Shown here: piece by piece, positions 27,436-36,064 of the stretch
Layout: every line of letters starts with the position of its first letter
Position numbering within the stretch: the stretch's first letter is position 1
Origin: Guptibacillus hwajinpoensis
GTDB taxonomy: Bacteria > Bacillota > Bacilli > Bacillales > Guptibacillaceae
DNA length: 64,000 bases
Assembly (NCBI RefSeq): GCF_001039475.1
Contig: NZ_LELK01000001.1
Coordinates: 1,700,819-1,764,818 of the forward strand
Direction of reading: 5' to 3'
Notes under the pieces: generated by a model
Database searches by the model: none
Told to the model about the DNA's origin: nothing
Seen by the model: only the letters and a program-made list of their open reading frames with translations
Position numbers and translations under genes: made by a program

Positions 27436-27630
27436 CTAATTTAATTTAAGAAAATAGCTCCCGATCTCTTCTGGTACTTCTTCGTCACGAAGCACTTTTA
27501 ACTTTTCTATGCCAGGTGAAGTCTAGTCATCACAACGAAAGTAACTCTCATCTACATCTACATCTACATTCCTCTTCCAGTTATGATATTTGAACTGTAT
27601 ATTCGATAACTCCAGTCTATCATTCCACAA
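27436..27630 (-). pseudogene. C-terminal remnant of an unidentified gene with an in-frame TAG
   Basis: A 65-codon frame runs from a TTG at 27630 to the stop at 27436, broken once by TAG at 27525-27523. Before the break it reads LELSNIQFKYHNWKRNVDVD...; after it, GIEKLKVLRDEEVPEEIGSYF. The residue mix looks like real protein and the C-terminus is followed by a hairpin (27406-27430). Its 5' end runs into the terminator of the upstream gene, so the N-terminal part is gone. A GTAGAT unit is repeated three times (DVDVDV). Family not recognised. Confidence 0.5.
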
Positions 27631-27661
27631 AAAAGAAGCTTTTCCTCCTTAGAAAAGCTCC
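27629..27661 (-). terminator. Terminator of the DUF3231 gene
   Basis: AGCTTTTC/GAAAAGCT stem with TCTTTTTT after it on the minus strand. Confidence 0.8.
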
Positions 27662-27740
27662 TGCTTGCGAAATACTGAAGATAGGAAGTATGTAAATACA
27701 TAACTTCTTACATTGTTTTCATTTTGATCGACCTATGATT

Positions 27741-28748
27741 TTATCCATTCGCTAATTTATCTCTGTTGGTTGCTTGAGGCGGTTGTTCTAACCATTTGTT
27801 CTCGATCATAATGTTCATTCCGTCTTCCGCATATTGTAGAACTTCTCCTGTTAGTCGAACGTAGTTGGATCCTAAATCACGTCTAGGACTTACACCTAGA
27901 GATCTTCCATAATGTGCGATTCCTACAGAGTTCAACACGGAAGTATGGAACATCATTAATTTATCAGAGAATGGGGGCACTGTTGAATCAGTTGGCATTG
28001 TATCCCAAGCGCTAGCAGAAGGAAGAAATTCTTGACTTAGAAGTGAACCAAATATCTCAACATGCTTATCTGAAATATCTCTTCCCTTTTTCATATACTC
28101 CCGGACTTCCTTTAACTTAGCTACCTGACTAAACCCCATAAGAAACGTACGACCTAACTGATTTTGTATCATATTGAAATAGATTTGAGACATTTCAACT
28201 GCATTTAATGGACGTTTATGACCAAACCACCCTGCCAAATAACTTTGTTTCTCAACATATTCTACTTTTTTAGAAGCTGGTATAAACGGAGCTCGAATGA
28301 AACTTCCTTTAGATAACATTATTTCTGTTGCTTTGTTGAAGAGTTTCGATGATTCATTTAAACATTCTGTAAAGTATTCACATATATCTAAACGAGCGCA
28401 ATTCGATAAAGCTGTGGCATAAAACTCCATACCCATCTTCCCTAAATTTTGAATGAAGAATAGATGGAAATCATCCGTGAATAGACGTGGAGATTCTCGA
28501 TTAACATCTACACTGATTGAGAATCCTTCTGGAATAGGATGTTGCTCCTCCGTGAAAATTGATTGTAATTTCTTAACATGCGCTTGAGAAAGCTCCATTG
28601 CAAATTCTAAGAGGGAACGTATTTCCGTATCCTCGACATGGATCAAAAAGAAATCAAACATACAAATTGCTGAAGTGTCACTCATATAATTCGACCAAAG
28701 GCTCGCAACTTCTGCAGCAGTTAAATCAATATGATGGTTTGTTAGCAT
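27741..28748 (-). CDS. DUF3231 family protein
   Basis: 335 aa. Two similar helical halves of about 165 residues each, as usual for DUF3231 (ferritin-like four-helix repeats): LTAAEVASLWSNYMSDTSAICMFDFF begins the first and LNAVEMSQIYFNMIQNQLGRTFLMGF the second. Function unknown; the family is common in spore formers. ATG 28748 is 8 bases after AGGGAGG; a TTG at 28775 has no ribosome site. Confidence 0.88.
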   Translation of the reverse strand: MLTNHHIDLTAAEVASLWSNYMSDTSAICMFDFFLIHVEDTEIRSLLEFAMELSQAHVKKLQSIFTEEQHPIPEGFSISVDVNRESPRLFTDDFHLFFIQNLGKMGMEFYATALSNCARLDICEYFTECLNESSKLFNKATEIMLSKGSFIRAPFIPASKKVEYVEKQSYLAGWFGHKRPLNAVEMSQIYFNMIQNQLGRTFLMGFSQVAKLKEVREYMKKGRDISDKHVEIFGSLLSQEFLPSASAWDTMPTDSTVPPFSDKLMMFHTSVLNSVGIAHYGRSLGVSPRRDLGSNYVRLTGEVLQYAEDGMNIMIENKWLEQPPQATNRDKLANG

Positions 28749-28850
28749 CCCCAATGCCTCCCTATAATTTTTCAACTTAGTATTCCTTTGAAAGACATTA
28801 TTATTACTTAAGGGGATTGATCTTTGATGTGGTAAACCATACAGTTAAAC

Positions 28851-28891
28851 AAAAAAGACAGACAGTTCGTATAAGAACTTGCCAGTCTTTT
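28851..28891 (-). terminator. Terminator of the ABC-2 exporter operon
   Basis: Imperfect AAAAGAC...GTTC/GAAC...GTCTTTT hairpin with CTTTTTTG following on the minus strand. Confidence 0.65.
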
Positions 28892-28919
28892 GTAATCTTT
28901 TAAAAGTAATTCATTTCCG

Positions 28920-29660
28920 TTATTGATCACTCCACCTGAAAAAGCGTGAAGCTAATACTGTAGAAAGAACTGCTATTCCAAGTAGTACGCCTACCTCCAA
29001 ACCGTACTCGGTAATAGGTGCTGTGTTCCATGTGCCCCGAAGCAGTTCGACCACATAGTAAAGCGGTAGCGCTTTTGCGACGGTCTGAATGATGTCTGGC
29101 ATAAATTGCAATGGGAAGGCAGCTCCAGATAAAAATAGCATCACATTTAGGCACAGAGAGCTGATTGCAGCAGCTGACTGTGTATTTTTCGCAAGAGACG
29201 TCAGAAACAAAGCAAAGGGAAAGAATGCGAGCATGCTAACAACGAGCGCGATTAATGTGCTACCAATGTAAGCAGGAAGCGTCAGGTCATACATCATCAT
29301 CCCAAAGATCATGAGTAAAAGCGCTGAGATCGCGAAGATGACCGCTCCTTGAAATGTGTGTGCAGCAAGAATCATCCAGGACTGAACCGGGGTCGATTGG
29401 TACCTTCTCAAGACGCCAGTTTCTCTATACCCTGTAAGAACAGTACCAAGAGTGAAAAAAGACGTTGTCACAATGTTCACTCCGATCCAGGAAGGAACGA
29501 ACATTTCCGCGAACGATAGACCATTCAGATCACTGTCGCCAAACATCGAACCGAATAGCCAGATCATGAGGACAGGAAAAAGAAACGTCCAGAAGACTGA
29601 AATGCGATCTCTAAAGAACATTTTTGTTTCTAAGCTTGCGAGCTTCATCATCACCGTCAT
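28920..29660 (-). CDS. ABC-2 type exporter permease
   Basis: 246 aa with six hydrophobic segments in the ABC-2 arrangement. FRDRISVFWTFLFPVLMIWLFGSMFG opens it, GVLRRYQSTPVQSWMILAAH forms the coupling helix region, and FLSGAAFPLQFMP precedes the last segments. It overlaps the ATPase gene as ATGA. Likely exports a drug, lipid or small peptide; no specific clue. Confidence 0.9.
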   Translation of the reverse strand: MTVMMKLASLETKMFFRDRISVFWTFLFPVLMIWLFGSMFGDSDLNGLSFAEMFVPSWIGVNIVTTSFFTLGTVLTGYRETGVLRRYQSTPVQSWMILAAHTFQGAVIFAISALLLMIFGMMMYDLTLPAYIGSTLIALVVSMLAFFPFALFLTSLAKNTQSAAAISSLCLNVMLFLSGAAFPLQFMPDIIQTVAKALPLYYVVELLRGTWNTAPITEYGLEVGVLLGIAVLSTVLASRFFRWSDQ

Positions 29661-30565
29661 GCCGTTTGCTCCTTTTCTAAGAAATGAACGAAAAGATCGT
29701 CGAGCGAACCTTTTTCAAATCGGAAGTTTCGCAAAAGAATGTTGTTCTCATGACAATACTTAAAAATGTAATACGCCGTCTCTTGTTGATCATCGCTCAG
29801 GAGTTTGAACGTGTGATTTTCAACGTCTACATTCACGACACTCGGGAGTGAAATCAAGAAATCATACTCGAGCTCTTTTGATTCAAACGATAAATAATGA
29901 ACAGGAATTTCATTCAACAAGTTCTCCGGCGTATCTAACGCCTTCAATCGTCCACCGTAAATCATCGCTACTCGATCGCAGAGCTTTTCCGCTTCTTCCA
30001 TATAATGAGTAGTCAGGACGATCGTGCATCCCTCCTCCTTCAGAACGTGGATCAATTTCCACATTTCCCTTCTTGCATGCGGGTCAAGGCCCATACTCGG
30101 CTCGTCGAGGAACAAAATTTCAGGTTTGTGGAGTGTTGCCAGAGCGAGAGTGAGACGCTGTTTCCATCCTCCTGATAGATCTTCAAAATTGGCATTTAAT
30201 TTTTCGTGTAACCCTAATAATGCTATGAGATGATCTTTCTGATTTGTTTTGTAAAACGAAGAAAATAAATCGAGCGCTTCTTTCACCTTCATCTTCTTCT
30301 GAATCGCAGTGGCTTGAAACTGGACGCCGATTCTCTTGTTCAACTCCCTCAGCTGTTTGTGTGGTGTAAGACCGAGCACAGAAATGGCACCACCGTCTGG
30401 CTTACGGATTCCTTCAAGCATTTCGATCGTCGTTGTTTTACCGGCTCCATTCGGCCCAATAATGCCGAAGATCTCCCCTTTTCGTACGGAAAAAGAAATG
30501 CTATTCACAGCCTGAGTTGAACCGTATGATTTGGATAGCTGATCAACGATAATAACATCCTCCAT
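29657..30565 (-). CDS. ABC exporter ATP-binding protein (drug-export type)
   Basis: 302 aa. Walker A GPNGAGKTTT, signature LSGGWKQR, Walker B ILFLDEPSMGLDP, and TTHYMEEAEKL with the switch His. The C-terminal tail of about 80 residues resembles CcmA/DrrA-type ATPases. ATG 30565 follows GGGGGAG; longer in-frame readings lack a ribosome site. Forms a two-gene operon with the permease. Confidence 0.9.
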   Translation of the reverse strand: MEDVIIVDQLSKSYGSTQAVNSISFSVRKGEIFGIIGPNGAGKTTTIEMLEGIRKPDGGAISVLGLTPHKQLRELNKRIGVQFQATAIQKKMKVKEALDLFSSFYKTNQKDHLIALLGLHEKLNANFEDLSGGWKQRLTLALATLHKPEILFLDEPSMGLDPHARREMWKLIHVLKEEGCTIVLTTHYMEEAEKLCDRVAMIYGGRLKALDTPENLLNEIPVHYLSFESKELEYDFLISLPSVVNVDVENHTFKLLSDDQQETAYYIFKYCHENNILLRNFRFEKGSLDDLFVHFLEKEQTA

Positions 30566-30827
30566 CAAACTCCCCCTTTTCATATTCACTTTTCTGTAAT
30601 CGTCCAAATGATCAATATGTTTGTACTCCTCTTCTAATACGTTAAACCTTTCGAAAAGATTCAGAAAATATAAAAAAGACACTCTGATTAAGGAGCTTCT
30701 CACCAAGCTATATTTTCAACTCAATATATTTATTTTGGTAAGGATGTTTCCATTTTTTATGCTGTTCAATAAATAAATCAGTAAAATATACCATATCTAT
30801 TTAACTTTAGTATTTAATCCATTTTCA

Positions 30828-30857
30828 TTATCAGATCCCTATATCCTACATATAATA
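30828..30857 (+). promoter_or_regulatory. Promoter candidate of the LVIVD protein gene
   Basis: TATAAT at 30851-30856 with TTATCA 17 bases upstream fits sigma-A loosely. The overlapping CATATAATA (30849-30857) also fits the CATAnnnTA -10 of the mother-cell factors sigma-K/E. Which one is used cannot be decided by eye. Confidence 0.4.
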
Positions 30858-30889
30858 GTACAAGTCATTGTAAAAAGGATGTATCTATC

Positions 30890-31810
30890 ATGAAAGACCA
30901 TATCTATCCTAAATCGTCTTGTATTTGTTCTTTGTTTGAAAGACTAGAACTTGGTAAAAGAGTAAGTATCTATTTTAAAGGTTCATCTGATCCAGTTACG
31001 ATTACATTTATGCTTTACAACAAGCTATCCGGTTGTGTGAAAGCACTATTGAACCAACAAGTTTATGTTTTTAATTGTAATAATGTGGTAGCGGTCACTA
31101 ATCCAATTCGTATAAATAAATATCTTTATGTTTCGAATCAAAATTCATCGGCTAATAATATTGAAATATACGATATCAATAACCCTTCAACTCCAATAAG
31201 ACTAGATGAATTTAACGGGCAAAATTTAGACGGGCCTACTGGTCTCGCTATTAAAGGAGCCTTTCTATATGTTGCCAACTTTCGAAATAACACAGTTGAA
31301 ATTTATAATATTTCTAATCCGTCATCTCCTACTAGGATCAGCGAATTTAATGGTAGTAATTTAAGTAGACCTTATTTAATGTTGATTAGGAGGAATCTCC
31401 TTTACGTGAGTAATTTTGGAAATAACACTGTAGAAATTTATAATATCTCAAACCCATTAGTTCCTATACGAGTAAACGAATTTAACGGCGCAAACCTAAA
31501 TGACCCTACAGGATTAGCTGCTATTGGAAACATATTATATGTTGCGAGCTTCAGTAATAATACAGTTGAAATCTACAATATTGCTAATCCTATTGCTCCA
31601 ATTAGAGTAGGTGAGTTTAATAGTTCGAATTTAAATAGACCTTCAGAGCTAATCATCACTGGAAATACGCTTTATGTAGCAAACTTCAATGCCAATAACG
31701 TGAAAATCTACGACATATCAAACCCTACTTCACCAGTCAATACAGGAGTGTTTAATTCAGGCAATCTAAACAATCCTGCTGGATTTGCTATTTTAACATC
31801 GACTAGGTGA
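30890..31810 (+). CDS. LVIVD-repeat beta-propeller protein with a small Cys-containing N-terminal domain
   Basis: 306 aa, no signal peptide. Residues about 10-75 form a separate beta-rich domain with CICSLFERLELGKRVSIYF at its start and VYVFNCNNVVAV at its end. It resembles small Sm-like modules in Bacillus spore-surface proteins, but this is a loose impression. The rest is five Asn-rich repeats of about 42 residues, each with NNTVEIYNISNPSSP-like and LYVANF-like strands (LVIVD type). ATG follows AAAGGATG. Monocistronic with its own terminator. A spore-surface role is inference. Confidence 0.8.
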   Translation: MKDHIYPKSSCICSLFERLELGKRVSIYFKGSSDPVTITFMLYNKLSGCVKALLNQQVYVFNCNNVVAVTNPIRINKYLYVSNQNSSANNIEIYDINNPSTPIRLDEFNGQNLDGPTGLAIKGAFLYVANFRNNTVEIYNISNPSSPTRISEFNGSNLSRPYLMLIRRNLLYVSNFGNNTVEIYNISNPLVPIRVNEFNGANLNDPTGLAAIGNILYVASFSNNTVEIYNIANPIAPIRVGEFNSSNLNRPSELIITGNTLYVANFNANNVKIYDISNPTSPVNTGVFNSGNLNNPAGFAILTSTR

Positions 31811-31846
31811 ATAGAAACGAAAAAGTATTTCATTACAAATTAATAT

Positions 31847-31881
31847 GTAGCTGTCGATCAAATTCGGCAGCTACTATTTTG
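31847..31881 (+). terminator. Terminator of the LVIVD gene
   Basis: GTAGCTG/CAGCTAC stem with a 14-base loop and TATTTTGTTT tail. Confidence 0.75.
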
Positions 31882-31972
31882 TTTCATAGAAAGAAGTGCT
31901 GTATATGCCTATCTAATTGGTTTAACTCTCCTGGAAATTCCATCTTCATCTCTCCCATTAGCTCACTTTTAT

Positions 31973-33982
31973 CTAAAATGAACGCTCGATAAAAACAAAT
32001 GACTTTTTGTTTAACTCTCTCATTCTAGTAGAAGATCTCCCATCTTCATTATCTACTATTTTTGTATCCTCTTTATCCGAATAAATCCCAATTTTCTGCT
32101 GTTGAATGCTTATGATACTTTTTACAACGGCTTGTATCGAAAAAATGAGAAGAACGTATAGAAAAAGAACTGGCACAATAAGCCAATAACGCTCAGTCAT
32201 AATCCCCATACGCAAGGCTTGGAACATTCCAGTCCATTCGTAAGTTAATGATTGTGAAGCCGCACCTGCACTTCTCAGCCCTCCACCTAACAGGATACCA
32301 AACACTCCTAAATGCATTAGAACTTGAAGAGCTTGAATCATTTGTTGTCCAAAAAGGTGAACTAGCTTCGGAAAGAGATGAACGGTAATATGTCGGAAAA
32401 AGAGTCTGCTCTTACTTCCACCTAATAATATGACTGCTTGTGCAAAGTCTTTTCTCAGAATTTCATCAGCTTCACGACCAATTGTATTTAATACAACTGG
32501 GATAGCAAACAAAATGAGAATGCTAATTTCCAAAATGATATTAGACGTCCTTAAAGATTCAGCTACAATCCTTTGGCCTTCATTAAAAATCAATACATTC
32601 ACTAACAAAATATACGCAATGAGAGAAAGCGGGAGGAATTGCATCCCATCAGCTATGTTCGTAATCATTCGCTTCGATCGATTTCCTAACCAAAATAGAT
32701 AAGGTATTGAGAGCACATACCCAATGAGTATTCTTAAAAACGCAATCAACCCCGTCAGTAGGATTGTGTACTTAGCACCAACAATTAACATACTTAAAAT
32801 AGGATGACCATGTGTATCTGATCCTAACAATAACCCTCCGTCGCCTGGCGGATGAGGTGGGGCATGATAAGTGCCTTGCTCACCTTGAAATATTTTAATC
32901 GTATTCACCGGAACTTCTGCAATATAGCTATACATAAAGCTTAAGATTGTGAGCCCTAGTAGATAGATTAGCGCCATTACAAACGTTGGCTTTTTACATA
33001 GTGAAACAAAAAAACGACTCATTTTTTTTATCGCTGAAAAGAAATGCATACCAGGATTTGCTAGTCTCATAGATTCCATGGAGATTAGTTTCATACCTCT
33101 CATAGAAACTCTTGAATCACTAAACTCCTCCGTTTGTTTCACTTTGAAACTCCATTCTAGAACACTATAGATGATATAAAATGGTGTGAAAATTAGTATG
33201 AGAGCCATCGCAATGACAAACGGTCGAGAATCGAAAAAGAGTAATCGAACGATGCCATAGAAGTTATGTAAATACTCGATAACCAACAAGCTGGATAGTG
33301 TGACCCACACGATTGGCCTCGATTGGATCACCAGACTTATTTTATTATTCCTTAAGCAGTGCCATATCAACACATGCATCTTACTAAACCCTTTACTTCT
33401 TACTAATTGAACATAATCTTCCTTCCATTCTTCCTCTAACAGAAGAAGAAATGATCGATAGAATAAGACGGTTGGTAAGATACATAGTGATAAAATGGGA
33501 GACAAATAGATCCTCTCACCTATATAAGCAAACTCAAACAGCAAAATATCATAGGTCTTAAAAAACCAGACGACTACCATTTGCAGTATAAAAATGAAGA
33601 GAATGTCAGGTAATGCTTCTAAACCATTTAACATCGTATGGATGGCACGCTTCATCTTGTGAGGCAAACCGAAAGTAGATAGAGCAAATACCATCCCAAA
33701 AACAATGGCAATGACTAATGCAGCAAAAAGAATCGTCATGGAATAAAGATAATTGTCCAAAACATAGGAGAACAAAGGCTTCTCTAACAGCTCATAGCCA
33801 ACAAATTGGTGAAAGTACCAATCAGAAGGAGTAAAGATTGATTGAATGACGCCCCATACATTTTGAAAGTAAAGATTCACATTCAGTTGAAAGCCGTCAG
33901 TAAAAAATGCTGGGATACAACTGATGAATACGATCCCAACTACTCCTAATATGTACTTATAGAACAGTTCAAAGAACTTCAT
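31973..33982 (-). CDS. Fused two-domain ABC permease of the peptide/nickel (DppB-DppC) type
   Basis: 669 aa. Two transport domains in one chain. The N half (about 1-310) is DppB-like, with the EAA-like loop DYVQLVRSKGFSKMHVLIWHCLRN. The C half (about 330-640) is DppC-like, with GLLLGSDTHGHPILSMLIVGAKYTIL before the second domain and DFAQAVILLGGSKSRLFFRHIT as its EAA-like loop. The usual oligopeptide systems have two separate permeases of about 310-340 aa. No ATPase or binding protein gene is adjacent. ATG follows AAAGGTGG. Confidence 0.85.
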   Translation of the reverse strand: MKFFELFYKYILGVVGIVFISCIPAFFTDGFQLNVNLYFQNVWGVIQSIFTPSDWYFHQFVGYELLEKPLFSYVLDNYLYSMTILFAALVIAIVFGMVFALSTFGLPHKMKRAIHTMLNGLEALPDILFIFILQMVVVWFFKTYDILLFEFAYIGERIYLSPILSLCILPTVLFYRSFLLLLEEEWKEDYVQLVRSKGFSKMHVLIWHCLRNNKISLVIQSRPIVWVTLSSLLVIEYLHNFYGIVRLLFFDSRPFVIAMALILIFTPFYIIYSVLEWSFKVKQTEEFSDSRVSMRGMKLISMESMRLANPGMHFFSAIKKMSRFFVSLCKKPTFVMALIYLLGLTILSFMYSYIAEVPVNTIKIFQGEQGTYHAPPHPPGDGGLLLGSDTHGHPILSMLIVGAKYTILLTGLIAFLRILIGYVLSIPYLFWLGNRSKRMITNIADGMQFLPLSLIAYILLVNVLIFNEGQRIVAESLRTSNIILEISILILFAIPVVLNTIGREADEILRKDFAQAVILLGGSKSRLFFRHITVHLFPKLVHLFGQQMIQALQVLMHLGVFGILLGGGLRSAGAASQSLTYEWTGMFQALRMGIMTERYWLIVPVLFLYVLLIFSIQAVVKSIISIQQQKIGIYSDKEDTKIVDNEDGRSSTRMRELNKKSFVFIERSF

Positions 33983-34261
33983 TACCCACCACCTTTGGTT
34001 ACATCAGTTAATTATACCTTTATTTGGTATACGTCTAATAATGAAGAAAGTTTCATTCAATAGAGAATTAACAAATCAATCTTGAGCAACCTACTCATGT
34101 GGAATCCTATAATATTTCAACATATCCAAGATACAAACTGAAATATATAATATCTCCATTTCACAAACCTCAACAAAGTTTTAACTTACTGTTGTACGGT
34201 TATGATTTGAATTTAAATTGAAAATAGCTATAATTTTAAAACTGTTTGGAGGTAAAGCAAC

Positions 34262-34684
34262 ATGTTACCAGTAAAGGAATCGGAGTTACATGAACTTAGC
34301 TTTGACAATTCGGGGATGTTCAAAGAGATTAATGTAGAAATGGAGTTCTTATTCATTGATTTTGCGGTAGATGGAGAACTAACTTGTGAACAAAGAGATA
34401 TTATTAGCAGCTTTTCGTTTAATACGGTTGTTGCGAAAAATCATCATACTTGGTATATAAATAAAATGCATTTAGAGCTAAATCAATTATACTCTGGTAC
34501 GAAAAAGTATGATATTACCAATAAAAAAGAGCTAGAAAAGGCATTAGTAAGTTGTGTTGAATTTGATCAGATGAATAGTGATGAAAGAAAAGAAATGGTG
34601 GATTTATTTATTAAGAGTGTAGATGTGTTTATAGAAGAATTGAAAGAACATGAATATAAGTTAAAAAAGGAAAGGAATGAATAG
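34262..34684 (+). CDS. Hypothetical acidic protein, 140 aa
   Basis: Soluble, with a Glu-rich N-terminal half and a C-terminal helical, Lys/Glu-rich tail (EELKEHEYKLKKERNE) likely to be coiled coil. I do not recognise a family. ATG is well placed after TTTGGAGG. Monocistronic with a hairpin 50 bases after the stop. Confidence 0.7.
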   Translation: MLPVKESELHELSFDNSGMFKEINVEMEFLFIDFAVDGELTCEQRDIISSFSFNTVVAKNHHTWYINKMHLELNQLYSGTKKYDITNKKELEKALVSCVEFDQMNSDERKEMVDLFIKSVDVFIEELKEHEYKLKKERNE

Positions 34685-34737
34685 TAGCAAAAGGAACTAT
34701 GCTTTATTCTTAATACATTCTTGAATTCCTAAATTTA

Positions 34738-34776
34738 AAGCATACTAGCTCATAGTTCTGTCGAGTTAGTATGCTT
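34738..34776. terminator. Hairpin between convergent genes
   Basis: AAGCATACTAGCTC/GAGTTAGTATGCTT with an 11-base loop (one G-T pair). Long stem but weak T run on either side. Confidence 0.6.
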
Positions 34777-34850
34777 AATAGAAAGCTTTTATTAGAATTG
34801 TTATTCTCTAGATTTTTTATATGGATGTTAAAGTTAGTAAAATCCGAGAA

Positions 34851-35696
34851 TTACTCAAACACCACTTCTTCAAACATAATCCCCTCTCGCCACTCCGTAA
34901 TCGTATAGGGTAGCTTATCTTGATAAGTAGGATCGTTTGTATGATAACGGATTACACTATTCTCGGAATCTGTCACGGCAGCATATACATGCTTCTCATT
35001 CACCATGATGATTCCACCGTTACTAGGAGCGATCCCTCTAATAAAGCCAGCTACAACGCGCGTTCCTAGTTTATCTCTGTCTTCTAAATCGAAGTATGAG
35101 CTTATATTCTCTAGATAGAGATCATAATCATCTCCTACAATGCCTCGAAACAGGGCATCTTCTGATTCATTTAAAACCCCCTGCTTGACCAAATCGGTTT
35201 CGATTGAGACACCGCCTTTATCATACTCACCGTAGAAGAACGTTCCCGCTCCTCCCCAGTACTCGCAGGCGTTGTTTTGTTCGATCGTAATCTTATTTTC
35301 TGTCAGCTCGAAACTTAACTCACATCCTGACTCAGCATCAGCCCATGTAGCTGTCTCCAAAGATCGATCCGCTTTGCCTTCAATTGACCCTACATTCCCA
35401 CCAGCAACGACACCAAGCTTGAACGAAAAATCTTTTTCGGTTGCGTTTGTGATGATCAAGCTCCCCGTATAGTTTAAGAGATTGCGCGTCCATTCTCCGT
35501 CTAACTGGATGTTACTAGTTTCACCTGCATTTTCTTGCTCCTCACCTTCTATCTCTTTCTTCTCCTGTTCTTCAATCCCTATCGTCTCTCCCTCTCCTGG
35601 CTGTTCATGCTCTTCTGTTTGAAAAGAGAAGATACTACTGAACCCAATAATTCCAATGATGATGACACCTATAAGTACAACCATGATCCATTTCAA
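34851..35696 (-). CDS. Membrane-anchored extracytoplasmic protein, 281 aa, function unknown
   Basis: One N-terminal hydrophobic segment (WIMVVLIGVIIIGIIGFSSIF), then a low-complexity Glu-rich linker (about 28-62), then a beta-rich domain from IQLDGEWTRN onward containing two Cys (SGCELSF and NNACEYWGG) that could form a disulfide. Family not recognised. TTG start at 35696 behind AAGGGTGAT. Confidence 0.7.
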   Translation of the reverse strand: MKWIMVVLIGVIIIGIIGFSSIFSFQTEEHEQPGEGETIGIEEQEKKEIEGEEQENAGETSNIQLDGEWTRNLLNYTGSLIITNATEKDFSFKLGVVAGGNVGSIEGKADRSLETATWADAESGCELSFELTENKITIEQNNACEYWGGAGTFFYGEYDKGGVSIETDLVKQGVLNESEDALFRGIVGDDYDLYLENISSYFDLEDRDKLGTRVVAGFIRGIAPSNGGIIMVNEKHVYAAVTDSENSVIRYHTNDPTYQDKLPYTITEWREGIMFEEVVFE

Positions 35697-36064
35697 ATCG
35701 CTATCACCCTTCCGTTATTTTTCTATTTGTAAAGCCCTTTTATCTTTGTTGACTGTAGATCAATGCATAGAACGATTAATCATAATCTTTTCCACTGGAA
35801 TAATTACTGATAGCTCCTGTTCACTAATAGGGAGAATCGAACATTATTAATCATAAATTCCACCTTATTAAACGTATGCAATGACACGAAGGGTTTAAGA
35901 CAACTAAAGAAAAATATGATAACTATGTCAATTCGTTTGCAGGTTCATTACGTTTAGACAAACTTGGCTTGGATCTAAGAGTATAGGGGTATTCTTTATA
36001 ATGAAAAATAGATCCAAGTGGATACTGAAACGAAATTGAAAAACAACATGAGAGGCGATAACGA

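Noticed and set aside
31807-31992. 61-aa frame after the LVIVD gene
   Set aside because: It runs through a clear terminator hairpin, has no ribosome site and overlaps the fused permease gene.
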